From CAVPTL01 sp963794415 (GTDB lineage: Bacteria > Actinomycetota > Thermoleophilia > Gaiellales > JAICJC01): DNA of 64,000 nt. The notes under the pieces are model-generated. The model was not told the DNA's origin and ran no database searches. It saw nothing but the letters and a program-made list of their open reading frames with translations. Where the stretch lies: positions 1,240,001-1,304,000 of the forward strand of contig CAWCDI010000001.1 in assembly GCA_963794415.1 (NCBI GenBank), read 5' to 3'. The position numbers and the translations under genes were made by a program. Every line of letters starts with the position of its first letter. Positions within the stretch are counted from its first letter, which is position 1. Shown here in pieces: positions 16,966 to 25,852 of this stretch.

Positions 16966-18789
16966 CTACTCGACCGTGACGGTCTTGGCCAGGTTGCGCG
17001 GCTTGTCGGGATCGAGCCCGCGCTTTCGGGCGATGCGGTAGGCCAGCTGCTGCAGCGGGATGATCGCAAGCGCAGACTGCAGCTCGGGCTCGGTGCGCGG
17101 CAGCCAGATCACGTGCTCGGCCACCGACTGGATGCGGGTGTTGCCCTCGGTCGCCACCGCGATCACGTGCGCGCCGCGCGCCCTGACCTCCTCGATGTTG
17201 GAGACGACCTTCTCGAACACGTCGTTGTCGGTCGCGATCACCACCACCGGGGTGTTGTCGTCGAGCAGGGCGATGGGGCCGTGCTTCATCTCGCCGGCCG
17301 CATACGCGTCGGTCGCGATGTAGGAGATCTCCTTCAGCTTGAGCGCGCCCTCGAGCGCGATCGGCAGGCCGATGTTGCGGCCCAGGTACAGGAAGAAGTC
17401 GTTCTCCCAGAACCGCTCCACCACCGGCAGCAGGTCGTCCTCGCGGTCGATGGTGGCCTGGGCGAGGTCGGGCAGCGAGCGTACCTCCGTGAGGAGCACA
17501 TCGGCCCGATCAGGGTCGATGGTGCCGCGCATCAGTCCCAGCTTGAGCGCGAGCAGATACATCAGGGTGACCTGAGCGGTGAACGTCTTGGTGGCGGCGA
17601 CGCCGATCTCGAGGCCGGCACGCGTGTAGAGCACCGAGTCGCACTGGCGCGTCATCTGGCTGCCCATCACGTTGGTGATCGCCAGCACGTGGGCGCCGCG
17701 GCTGCGGGCCTCCTTCATGGCCGCGAGGGTGTCGATGGTCTCGCCGGACTGGGCCACCGCGATCACCAGCGTGCGCTCGTCGATCACGGCGTGGCGGTAG
17801 CGCCACTCGCTGGCGATGTCCGACTCGCAGGGGACGCGGGCCCACTCCTCCAGCAGGTAGCGGCCGATGAGGCCCGCGTGGTAGCTGGTGCCGCAGGCCA
17901 GGATCACGATGCGGTTGAGGTCGCGGATGCGGTCCTCGGAGAGGTTCAGCCCGTCGAGCTGCAGCTCACCGTGGTAGAGGCGCTCGCCGATGGTGTCGGC
18001 GATGGCGTTGGGCTGCTCCTGGATCTCCTTGAGCATGAACGTCTCGTAGCCCTGCTTCTCGGCGGCGTCCTCGTCCCAGTCGACCTCCTCGACGGGCCGC
18101 TCCACCACGTCGCCGGCCTGATCCAGGAACACTGCTCCCGCGGGGCGCGCGATCACGATCTCGTCGTCCTCGACGTACTGCACGTGGCGGGTCTCGCCCA
18201 GGAACGCGGGGATGGCCGACGCCATGAACATCTCGCCCTCGCCCACGCCGAGCACCAGCGGGCACTGGCGGCGGGCGCCGACCAGCATGTGGGGGTGATC
18301 CTGGTGGGCGACGCCGATGGCGAAGTGGCCGCTGAGCCGGGCGTATGCGCGCTGCGCCGCCTCGACCAGGTCGCCCTCGTACATCTCCTCGACCAGGTGG
18401 GCGATGACCTCGGTGTCGGTGTCGGAGTGAAACACATGGCCGGCCGCGACCAGCTCGCGGCGAAGCTCCTGGTAGTTCTCGATGATGCCGTTGTGCACCA
18501 CGGTGACGCCCGAGCCCTCGCACGCCTCGATGGGGTGCGCGTTTGACTCGGTCACCTGGCCGTGGGTGGCCCAGCGGGTGTGGGCGAGGCCCGTCTTGGC
18601 CGGGTTCCTGTCCGGCCCCACCGCGTCGCGCAGCACCTGTACCTTGCCGACCCGGCGGGTGATGTCCACCTTGCCGTTGATCAGGCAGATGCCGGCGGAG
18701 TCATATCCGCGGTACTCAAGCCGCTCGAGACCGGTGAGCAGAAGCTCCTTGCACTCGCGGTCCCCGACGTATCCGACGATTCCACACAT
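16966..18789 (-). CDS. glmS: Glutamine-fructose-6-phosphate aminotransferase (isomerizing)
   Basis: A 607-residue enzyme making glucosamine-6-phosphate, the first step to UDP-GlcNAc. The class II glutaminase domain begins MCGIVGYVG with Cys2 as nucleophile, and two SIS domains follow (GTSYHAGL; SQSGETIDT). The C-terminus ends AKTVTVE, the family's conserved tail. GAGG precedes the ATG at 18789. It is the last gene of rplM-rpsI-glmM-glmS, eight bases after glmM. No glmS ribozyme-like leader fits in that gap. Confidence 0.97.
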   Translation of the reverse strand: MCGIVGYVGDRECKELLLTGLERLEYRGYDSAGICLINGKVDITRRVGKVQVLRDAVGPDRNPAKTGLAHTRWATHGQVTESNAHPIEACEGSGVTVVHNGIIENYQELRRELVAAGHVFHSDTDTEVIAHLVEEMYEGDLVEAAQRAYARLSGHFAIGVAHQDHPHMLVGARRQCPLVLGVGEGEMFMASAIPAFLGETRHVQYVEDDEIVIARPAGAVFLDQAGDVVERPVEEVDWDEDAAEKQGYETFMLKEIQEQPNAIADTIGERLYHGELQLDGLNLSEDRIRDLNRIVILACGTSYHAGLIGRYLLEEWARVPCESDIASEWRYRHAVIDERTLVIAVAQSGETIDTLAAMKEARSRGAHVLAITNVMGSQMTRQCDSVLYTRAGLEIGVAATKTFTAQVTLMYLLALKLGLMRGTIDPDRADVLLTEVRSLPDLAQATIDREDDLLPVVERFWENDFFLYLGRNIGLPIALEGALKLKEISYIATDAYAAGEMKHGPIALLDDNTPVVVIATDNDVFEKVVSNIEEVRARGAHVIAVATEGNTRIQSVAEHVIWLPRTEPELQSALAIIPLQQLAYRIARKRGLDPDKPRNLAKTVTVE

Positions 18790-18797
18790 GCGCCTCG

Positions 18798-20120
18798 TTA
18801 TACCCCGATCTCCTGGGAGACGACCCCAGCCAGATGATTGCACAGGCGCTCGCAGGTCGCCTCATCCGCAGCCTCGACCATCACGCGTACGACCGGCTCG
18901 GTGCCCGAGGCGCGAAGCACCACGCGGCCATCCTCCCCGAGCTCCTGCTCGGCAGCAGCCACCTCGGCCCACACCGCGGCGGCCCCCGCCAGCGCGGCAC
19001 GGTCGGCCTTCACCGCCACCAGCCTCTGCGGGAAGTGCGTGATGAGCCGTGCCGCCTCGTCCATGCTCATGCCAAGCCGGCGGAGCGCGGCGAGCAGCGA
19101 GAGCGCAGTTGCCAGGCCGTCGCCGGTGGTATGACGGCTCAGATCGACGACGTGGCCCGACTGCTCCCCGCCGAGCGTCGCGCCCGTCTCGACCATGCCG
19201 GCCAGGACGTAGCGGTCGCCCACGTCGGTCACCTCGACGGCGATGTCGTGCTCACGCATGAGGCGGTGGAACCCCAGGTTGGTCATGGACGTCACCACGA
19301 CGCGCTCGGAGTGCGGCAGCCCGCGCCGGCGATGGTCGATTGCGAGCACCGCGATGATGGCGTCGCCGTCCACCGTGCGGCCTCCGGAGTCGACGGCGAG
19401 GCAGCGGTCGGCGTCGCCGTCGAAGGCGATTCCCGCCCAGAGATCGTGCTCGGCCACCATCTGCGAGACGGCGTCGAGGTGCGTCGAGCCGACGCCGCGG
19501 TTGATGTTCTGGCCGTCGGGCGCGTCGCCGATCACCTCGACCGGCTCGTCCAGGGCGGCGAACACCGCCGGGGCCACCTCGAACGCGGCGCCGTTGGCGC
19601 AGTCGAGCCCGATCGGCGGCCCTTCGAGCAGGCCGTCACCGAAGGTCTCCACCAGCCAAGCGACGTACTGCTCGCGCGCGTCGGCGAGCGGGCGGGTCTC
19701 CCCCGGCTCGGCGGCCGGGCCCTGGCCCATGAGCCCCTCGATGGCACTCTCGTCGGCATCCGAGAGCTTGCGCCCGTCACCGCTCAGGAACTTGATGCCG
19801 TTGTCGCGGTAGGGGTTGTGCGAGGCCGAGATGACGGCGCCCAGCGCGGCATCGCTCATCCGCGCGAGCACGGCGACGCCGGGCGTCGGGATCACGCCTG
19901 CGGTGACCGCCACGCCGCCGGCCGAGACGATGCCCTCGACGAGCGCTGCTTCCAGCTCGGGGCCGGACTCGCGCGTATCGCGGCCGATGACGATCGATGC
20001 GCTCGGGCCGGCAAAGCGTGCAGCCGCCGAGCCCAGATCGCGTGCCAATTCGGTGGTCAGATCGACGCCGGCGACGCCACGCACGCCGTCGGTGCCGAAC
20101 AGCCGGCGCTGCGGGGGCAT
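18798..20120 (-). CDS. glmM: Phosphoglucosamine mutase
   Basis: A 440-residue alpha-D-phosphohexomutase that converts glucosamine-6-phosphate to glucosamine-1-phosphate. It begins with LFGTDGVRG, has the phosphoserine loop ISASHNPYRDNGIK near 100, the metal loop DGDADR near 240, and RASGTEP near the end, all typical of GlmM. The start shares a base with the rpsI stop (TAATG), so it is translationally coupled. It lies directly upstream of glmS, the preceding step in the same pathway. Confidence 0.97.
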   Translation of the reverse strand: MPPQRRLFGTDGVRGVAGVDLTTELARDLGSAAARFAGPSASIVIGRDTRESGPELEAALVEGIVSAGGVAVTAGVIPTPGVAVLARMSDAALGAVISASHNPYRDNGIKFLSGDGRKLSDADESAIEGLMGQGPAAEPGETRPLADAREQYVAWLVETFGDGLLEGPPIGLDCANGAAFEVAPAVFAALDEPVEVIGDAPDGQNINRGVGSTHLDAVSQMVAEHDLWAGIAFDGDADRCLAVDSGGRTVDGDAIIAVLAIDHRRRGLPHSERVVVTSMTNLGFHRLMREHDIAVEVTDVGDRYVLAGMVETGATLGGEQSGHVVDLSRHTTGDGLATALSLLAALRRLGMSMDEAARLITHFPQRLVAVKADRAALAGAAAVWAEVAAAEQELGEDGRVVLRASGTEPVVRVMVEAADEATCERLCNHLAGVVSQEIGV

Positions 20121-20527
20121 TACCGCTTGGAGAACTGGGGCCGCTTGCGGGCCTTCTTCAGCCCGGCCTTCTTGCGCTCGACCTTGCGGTCGTCTCGAGT
20201 GAGGAAGCCCTGGTTCTTGAGATCGACTCGCAGCTCCGAGTCGGACTCGAGCAGTGCGCGCGAGATGCCGTGCCGGAGCGCGCCGGCCTGGCCGGAGATG
20301 CCCCCGCCGTTGATGCGGGCGCGGACATCGAAGGTCTCGTTGGTGCCCGTGAGGATCAGCGGCGCGGTGGCGATCGACTGCAGCGTCTTTCGCGGGAAGT
20401 ACTCGTCCATCGGCCGGCCGTTGATCGTGATGGTGCCGGGGCCGGGCACGAGGATCACGCGTGCGACGGAGTTCTTGCGCTTGCCGGTGCCGCGATAGGC
20501 GACCCGGGCGTCGGTCTTGTCAGCCAC
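20120..20527 (-). CDS. rpsI: 30S ribosomal protein S9
   Basis: A 135-residue protein with the S9 signature GRRKxSVARV-like GKRKNSVARV, the INGGGISGQAGALRHGISRAL core and the basic C-terminal tail ending FSKR, whose last Arg contacts P-site tRNA. GTG start at 20527, overlapping the rplM stop as TAGTG. It is cotranscribed with rplM. Confidence 0.98.
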   Translation of the reverse strand: MADKTDARVAYRGTGKRKNSVARVILVPGPGTITINGRPMDEYFPRKTLQSIATAPLILTGTNETFDVRARINGGGISGQAGALRHGISRALLESDSELRVDLKNQGFLTRDDRKVERKKAGLKKARKRPQFSKR

Positions 20528-20961
20528 TAGCTGCGCTCCTCGATCGTCTCGGGGTTCTGTGCGGCGTGCGGATGCTCAGGCCCGGCATAGATCTTGAGCT
20601 TGTTGAGCTGCTGGGCGGCGAGCCGGTTCTTCGGCAGCATGCCCTTGACGGCCTTCCGCAGCACCTCTTCGGGGCGCCGCTCGAGCTGCTCCGCGAGGGT
20701 GCGCTCACGCAGTCCGCCGGGATAGCCGGAGTGCCGGTAGTAGATCTTCTGCTCGAGCTTCTTGCCCGTCACGTGCACCTTCTCGGCGTTCACGACCACG
20801 ACGAAGTCGCCGGTGTCGATGTGATGGGTGTACATCGGCTTGCCCTTACCGCGCAGCAGATCGGCGATCTGCGTCGCAAGGCGGCCGAGAGTCTTTGCCT
20901 CGGCATCAATCAGGTACCAGCTCCGGACGACCTCGTCCGGCTTGGCGGAATACGTCTTCAC
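20527..20961 (-). CDS. rplM: 50S ribosomal protein L13
   Basis: A 144-residue protein with the typical L13 features: WYLIDAEAKTLGRLA near the start, DTGDFVVVVNAEKV in the middle and KGMLPKNRL near 105. GAGGAAGA lies just before the GTG start. It is the first gene of the rplM-rpsI-glmM-glmS operon and has a 139-base leader with a strong hairpin and a likely promoter. Confidence 0.98.
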   Translation of the reverse strand: MKTYSAKPDEVVRSWYLIDAEAKTLGRLATQIADLLRGKGKPMYTHHIDTGDFVVVVNAEKVHVTGKKLEQKIYYRHSGYPGGLRERTLAEQLERRPEEVLRKAVKGMLPKNRLAAQQLNKLKIYAGPEHPHAAQNPETIEERS

Positions 20962-20991
20962 TCTTCCTCACAGGTAGGCGGTGTGGTGCTC

Positions 20992-21039
20992 GCCCGGCAC
21001 GCGCAAGCGCGCCGCCGAAGCGGGCAGGCGGGAATCGTA
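20992..21039 (-). promoter_or_regulatory. Candidate promoter and structured leader of rplM
   Basis: On the minus strand TGATACGAT (hexamer at 21039-21034, preceded by TG as in extended -10 elements) would start RNA near 21027. GCCCG (21025-21021) and CGGGC (20996-20992) then pair around a GC-rich inner segment to form a 5' hairpin. Its position suggests ribosomal-protein autoregulation, but no known L13 leader motif was matched. Confidence 0.35.
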
Positions 21040-21100
21040 TCAGCCCAGGTGCAGGATCGGCGCACAGGCGCACGTCACTTACGGATGGTACGTTTCGCAT

Positions 21101-22114
21101 ATGCGAGAGGTCATCGATCAGGTGAAGCAGATGCGGGCCCAGGGGCAGCGCGTCGCGATCGCCACCGTGGTCTCGACCAAGCGCTCCGCACCACGCCCGC
21201 TGGGCTCACGCCTGGCCGTGTCTGAGACCGGCGAGATGGTCGGCTCGGTGAGCGGCGGCTGCGTCGAGTCCGACGTTGCCCTGAAGGCCGCCGAGGTGCT
21301 CGCAGGCGCGGGCCCGATGCTGGTCCCCTACGGCATCTCCGACGACGACGCGTTCGATGTCGGCCTGCCGTGCGGCGGCGAGATCGAGGTGTTCATCGCC
21401 GAGGCCGATGCGGAGGAGCTCGCGCGCGTGGAAGCTGCCGACGAGGCCGGTGAGCGCCTCGCGGTCACCACCGTGCTCGTGGGTGACGAGGCCGGCCAGA
21501 AGACCTACTCCCCGGGCGAGGGCCACTCGAGCGCCGGGCGCGAGGGCGAGACCGACTTCGTCGAGCACTACGCCCCGCCGCCGCTCCTTCTCATCTTCGG
21601 CGCCGTTGACACGGCCCAGCACCTCTGCCGGATCGCCAAGCAGGTGGGGTTCCGGACGGTGGTCTCCGACGCGCGCGGCAAGTTCGCGACGCCCGAGCGG
21701 CTCCCCGACGCCGACGACATCGTCGTCGGCTGGCCGGCCCAGGCATACGATCGCTACACCCCGGACGACGCGACCTACGTCGTCACGCTCACGCACGATG
21801 CGCGCTTCGACGAGCCCGCGCTGGGACCGGCGCTCAAGTCTCCCGAGGTGCCGTACATCGGCGCCCTCGGCAGCCGGCGCGCGCAGGACACCCGTCGCCG
21901 GCGGCTCCTGAACGCCGGCTACTCCGAGGCCGAGATCGATCGCATCTCGGGCCCGCTCGGCCTCGACATCGGCGCGATGTCCCCCGCCGAGACCGCCGTC
22001 TCGATCATGGCCGAGGTGCTCGCGGTGCGATCCGGCCGCCCGGGCGGCCGCCTGGCAGACGCGAAGGGGAGCATCCACCCCACCACGCCCGTGCCCAGCC
22101 CCGCCGCATCGTAA
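21101..22114 (+). CDS. XdhC/CoxI family protein
   Basis: A 337-residue protein. The N-terminal XdhC_CoxI domain has RPLGSRLAV, VSGGCVESDV and GLPCGGEIEVF with its conserved cysteines, and the C-terminal Rossmann domain has IGALGSRRAQ. The family assists insertion of sulfurated molybdenum cofactor into xanthine dehydrogenase-type enzymes. The usual GAGH of the Rossmann motif reads GAVDT here. No molybdoenzyme is nearby, so a client is unknown. TACGTT (21089-21094) lies six bases before the ATG, indicating a leaderless start. Confidence 0.87.
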   Translation: MREVIDQVKQMRAQGQRVAIATVVSTKRSAPRPLGSRLAVSETGEMVGSVSGGCVESDVALKAAEVLAGAGPMLVPYGISDDDAFDVGLPCGGEIEVFIAEADAEELARVEAADEAGERLAVTTVLVGDEAGQKTYSPGEGHSSAGREGETDFVEHYAPPPLLLIFGAVDTAQHLCRIAKQVGFRTVVSDARGKFATPERLPDADDIVVGWPAQAYDRYTPDDATYVVTLTHDARFDEPALGPALKSPEVPYIGALGSRRAQDTRRRRLLNAGYSEAEIDRISGPLGLDIGAMSPAETAVSIMAEVLAVRSGRPGGRLADAKGSIHPTTPVPSPAAS

Positions 22115-22126
22115 GCCACATCGCGG

Positions 22127-22145
22127 CGGCCCGATTGTTGGGCCG
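22127..22145 (+). terminator. Weak hairpin after the XdhC-like gene
   Basis: CGGCCC (22127-22132) and GGGCCG (22140-22145) pair across a seven-base loop, 12 bases after the stop. There is no T-run, so intrinsic termination is uncertain. Confidence 0.35.
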
Positions 22146-22200
22146 TTCCAATGGGATCTCATAGATATTGTCCCCAAGCCGCACTACAGTGAGGGCAGTG

Positions 22201-24261
22201 TTGAACGCCCGCTCCATGCTCGGGGGGCTGGTTGCTGCGGGAGTCGTGCTTTCACTCGCCGCCCTGCCTGCCTCCGCGAGCACGTCTGCTCCCCGGCTCA
22301 AGCTCCCAGGCGGAGCCGTGCCCCAGGTGGCGACCTCACAGGCCGTGGGCGACGCGGCCGCGACCGCCACGCGCAGTGCCGTGGTGTTCCTGAAGCCCCG
22401 TAACCCTGAGCTCCTGGCACGGATGGCAACCGCATCGAGCGCCGCGCACCACCCGGTGTCGCCGGCTGCGCTCCGGCGGCTCTTCATGCCCACCGCCGCG
22501 CAGATCGCCCAGGTCAGGTCATACCTCGAGTCGCAGGGCCTCACCGTCACCGGCCGCCACCTGCTCTCGATGGATGTCACGGGCACCACTTCCCAGCAGG
22601 AGTCCGCCTTCGACGTGAACCTCGGCGTCTACCGAAGCCGCGCAGGAACCACGTTCACGGCGCCGGACGCGAGCCCGCAGCTGCCCGTTGCCATCGCATC
22701 GCTGGTGCAGGCAGTGGGCGGCCTCGACAGCTCGATGAAGATGCACGCGGCCACGACGCCGGCCGCGAACCCCGCCACCGTCACGCCGACGTGCCAGGGC
22801 GCGAACCAGGCCGCGAACGCCTACAGCGGCACCCTGCTCCCGGCCGCTCTGGGATCGGCCGGCGGCTACAACCACACCGCGCTCGTCAACGGCGGCTCCG
22901 ACGGATCCAACGAGGCGATCGCCTTCATCGAGTTCTCCACCTACCGGGCATCCGACATCGCCGCGTACCGATCGTGCTTTCCGGCGATCACCTCGCCCGC
23001 GCCCGTGAACAAGCTGGTGCACGGCGGCACCACCGACTCGCTCGGCGCCGGCGAGGTCGAGCTCGACATCGAGACCGCGATGTCGGCCGCCCCGGACGCC
23101 TCCAGCTACGTGTACATGGCGCCCAACAACGTGGCCTACGGCGTCGACATGATCAACCAGATCGTGAACGATCAGGCGTCCACCCACGTCCACGTGGTGA
23201 GCGACTCGTGGGGCCTCTGCGAGCCGCTCATGTCGGCGTCGATCGAGGGCGCCGAGAACACCGCGCTCCAGCTGGCGGCAGCCGAGGGCATGTCGGTCTA
23301 CGTCGCGACGGGCGACTCCGGCTCCTCGGGCTGCGAGCCGTCCAACAGCTCGAAAGCGCTCGCCTCGGTCGATCCGGCCACCCAGCCCTTCGCGACCGCC
23401 GTCGGCGGCACCAGGCTGCGGACGTCCCCGCGAAACGAGGTGGCCTGGCGCTACGGCGGGGGCGGCACGTCGATGTTCTTCCCCAAGCCGTCGTATCAGG
23501 TCGGGAAGACCGTCACGGTCGCAAACGGCGGCGTGCGCTGCCAGAACCCCGGCGGCCAGTGCCGGCAGATTCCCGACATCTCGCTCGACGCGAGTCCGAA
23601 CACCGGCTACATCATCTACTGCACGGTCAGCGCGAAGGCCTGCGGCGGGCTCACGGGCTGGCTGCCCGTCGGCGGCACGTCAGGTGCGGCGCCGCTGATG
23701 GCAGGGATCACCGCCGACATGAACGAGTACTCGCTGGGCCACGGCGGCCCGCGGCTCGGCTTCGCCAACCCGTTCCTCTACGCCTCGGGCACGGTGTCGT
23801 CGGGCGCCTACCACGACATCACAAGCGGGGGGAACAACATCGTGGGCGGATCCTCCTATAACGCCGGCCCGGGCTATGACATGGCGACCGGTCTCGGCTC
23901 GGTGAACGCCCTCACGATGGCCCAGACGCTGGCGGCCAACGGCACTCCGGCCACGCCCAGCCCGGACGCCACCAAGGTGGTGCTCGCCACCCCGCTCACC
24001 GGGAAGACGTTCAAGACCGGGCAGAAGGTCACGTTCACCGGGACGCTCACCGACACGACCACCGCGAAGCCCATCGCAGGTGCGTTGGTGACGCTTCAGA
24101 TGAGCAACACGCACGCACGCGTCGCCACGAAGGCGAACGGCTCGTGGTCGCTTGCGATCACCTTCAAGAAAAAGCAGAAGGTGACATGGCGCGCCGCCTA
24201 TGCCGGCTCGACGGTGCACGACCCCGTGACCTCGGCGCAGCGCACCTTCACCGTCTCCTAG
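22201..24261 (+). CDS. Secreted S53 (sedolisin/kumamolisin-like) serine peptidase
   Basis: A 686-residue exported protease. A signal peptide (about 1-30, ending ASA) is followed by a pro-domain (about 60-180) with FLKPRNPELLA. The catalytic domain (about 200-580) has Glu and Asp in GEVELDIETA, the oxyanion Asp in TGDSGSSG and the nucleophile in GGTSGAAPLMAG. A C-terminal Ig-like domain begins near 590. S53 enzymes are acid-active and self-processing. TTG at 22201 is preferred because GAGGG lies five bases upstream; GTG at 22198 is an alternative. Confidence 0.9.
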   Translation: MNARSMLGGLVAAGVVLSLAALPASASTSAPRLKLPGGAVPQVATSQAVGDAAATATRSAVVFLKPRNPELLARMATASSAAHHPVSPAALRRLFMPTAAQIAQVRSYLESQGLTVTGRHLLSMDVTGTTSQQESAFDVNLGVYRSRAGTTFTAPDASPQLPVAIASLVQAVGGLDSSMKMHAATTPAANPATVTPTCQGANQAANAYSGTLLPAALGSAGGYNHTALVNGGSDGSNEAIAFIEFSTYRASDIAAYRSCFPAITSPAPVNKLVHGGTTDSLGAGEVELDIETAMSAAPDASSYVYMAPNNVAYGVDMINQIVNDQASTHVHVVSDSWGLCEPLMSASIEGAENTALQLAAAEGMSVYVATGDSGSSGCEPSNSSKALASVDPATQPFATAVGGTRLRTSPRNEVAWRYGGGGTSMFFPKPSYQVGKTVTVANGGVRCQNPGGQCRQIPDISLDASPNTGYIIYCTVSAKACGGLTGWLPVGGTSGAAPLMAGITADMNEYSLGHGGPRLGFANPFLYASGTVSSGAYHDITSGGNNIVGGSSYNAGPGYDMATGLGSVNALTMAQTLAANGTPATPSPDATKVVLATPLTGKTFKTGQKVTFTGTLTDTTTAKPIAGALVTLQMSNTHARVATKANGSWSLAITFKKKQKVTWRAAYAGSTVHDPVTSAQRTFTVS

Positions 24262-24265
24262 CGGG

Positions 24266-25852
24266 CTACTCCCACTCGATGGTCGCCGGCGGCTTGGACG
24301 AGATGTCCAGCGCGACGCGGTTGACCCCGGCGATCTCGTTGATGATGCGGCTCGAGATGCGCTCGAGCAGGTCGTACGGCAGCCGCGCCCAGTCGGCAGT
24401 CATCGCGTCTTCCGACGTGACCGCGCGGATGATGATGGGATAGGCGTACGTGCGGGCATCGCCCTGGACGCCCACCGACCGGATGGCCGGCAGGATCGCG
24501 AAGCTCTGCCAGAGCTCGTGGTAGAGGTCGGCCCGGCGGATCTCCTCGAGCAGCACCGAGTCGGCCGCCCGCAGGATGTCGAGACGCTCGCGCGTGACGT
24601 CGCCGATGATCCTGATCGCAAGGCCCGGGCCGGGAAACGGCTGGCGCCAGACCATGCCCTCGGGCAGTCCCAGCTCCTCGCCCACCCGCCGCACCTCGTC
24701 CTTGAAGATGAGGCGGAGCGGCTCGACCAGCTCGAACTCGATGTCCTCGGGCAGGCCACCGACGTTGTGATGGCTCTTGATCTTGGCCGCGGTTCCGCTG
24801 CCTGACTCGATCACGTCGGAGTAGAGCGTGCCCTGCACCAGGTAGGGGACGTCACCGAGCGCGCGGGCCTCCTCCTCGAAGAGGCGGATGAACTCCTCGC
24901 CGATGATCCGTCGCTTCTGCTCGGGATCGGTCACCAGCTCGAGCTTCGAGAGAAACCTGTCCGACGCGTCGACATGGACGAGCGGCACCTTGAAGTGGTC
25001 GTTGAACGCCTCCACCACCCGCGCAGCCTCATCGGTGCGCAGCAGGCCGTGATCGACGAACACGCAGGTGAGCTGATCGCCGACGGCGCGATGCACGAGC
25101 AGCGCCGCGACGGCCGAATCGACGCCGCCCGAGAGCGCGCAGATGACCTGGGAGTCGCCCACCTGGGCGCGGATGCGCTCGACCTGATCCTCGATGAAGC
25201 CGAGCGTCGTCCACGTCGGCGGCGCCTTGCAGGCATCCAGCACGAACTGGCGCAGCATGTCGGTGCCGCGCGGCGTGTGCAGCACCTCGGGATGGAACTG
25301 CACCGCATAGAGCCCGCGATCGGCGTCCTCCATGGCGACGATCGGGGTGGTGTCGGAGCTCGCCGTGACGGTGAATCCCGCCGGCGGCACGACGACGCTG
25401 TCGCGATGGCTCATCCACGCCGTCTGCTCGGCCGGGAGATCGGCGAAGAGCACGCTGTTCTCGGCCAGGGTCACGGGCGTCTTGCCGAACTCGCCGATGC
25501 CGGTGTTCGAGACCTCGCCGCCGAGCGCGCCTGCCATCGTCTGCATGCCGTAACAGATGCCGAGCACCGGCACGCCCAGGTGAAACAGCCCCGGATCGAC
25601 CTCGGGAGCGCCCGGCTCGTTGATGGAGGCCGGACCGCCCGAGAGGATGATGCCGATGGGATCGCGCGCGGCCACCTCGGCCGCGATCATGTCGTGCGGG
25701 ATGATCTCCGAGTAGACCCGGCACTCACGCACCCGGCGAGCGATGAGCTGCGCGTACTGGGCGCCGAAATCGACGACCAGCACGGGCCGGTGGATGCCAC
25801 CGGCCTCGGCCAGATGGCTCTCGAACGCTGCGCTGCCGGGCTCGCTGCTCAC
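24266..25852 (-). CDS. guaA: GMP synthase (glutamine-hydrolysing)
   Basis: A 528-residue enzyme converting XMP to GMP. The class I glutaminase domain has GICYGMQTMAG (nucleophile Cys) and QFHPEV; the ATP-pyrophosphatase domain has the P-loop CALSGGVDSAVAA; a C-terminal dimerisation domain ends KPPATIEWE, as in all GuaA. The GTG start overlaps the guaB3 stop (GTGA), so the two guanine nucleotide genes are translationally coupled. Confidence 0.97.
   Translation of the reverse strand: MSSEPGSAAFESHLAEAGGIHRPVLVVDFGAQYAQLIARRVRECRVYSEIIPHDMIAAEVAARDPIGIILSGGPASINEPGAPEVDPGLFHLGVPVLGICYGMQTMAGALGGEVSNTGIGEFGKTPVTLAENSVLFADLPAEQTAWMSHRDSVVVPPAGFTVTASSDTTPIVAMEDADRGLYAVQFHPEVLHTPRGTDMLRQFVLDACKAPPTWTTLGFIEDQVERIRAQVGDSQVICALSGGVDSAVAALLVHRAVGDQLTCVFVDHGLLRTDEAARVVEAFNDHFKVPLVHVDASDRFLSKLELVTDPEQKRRIIGEEFIRLFEEEARALGDVPYLVQGTLYSDVIESGSGTAAKIKSHHNVGGLPEDIEFELVEPLRLIFKDEVRRVGEELGLPEGMVWRQPFPGPGLAIRIIGDVTRERLDILRAADSVLLEEIRRADLYHELWQSFAILPAIRSVGVQGDARTYAYPIIIRAVTSEDAMTADWARLPYDLLERISSRIINEIAGVNRVALDISSKPPATIEWE

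Noticed and set aside
18789..18798. glmS ribozyme before glmS
   Set aside because: Only eight bases separate glmM from glmS, and the ribozyme is a feature of Firmicutes.
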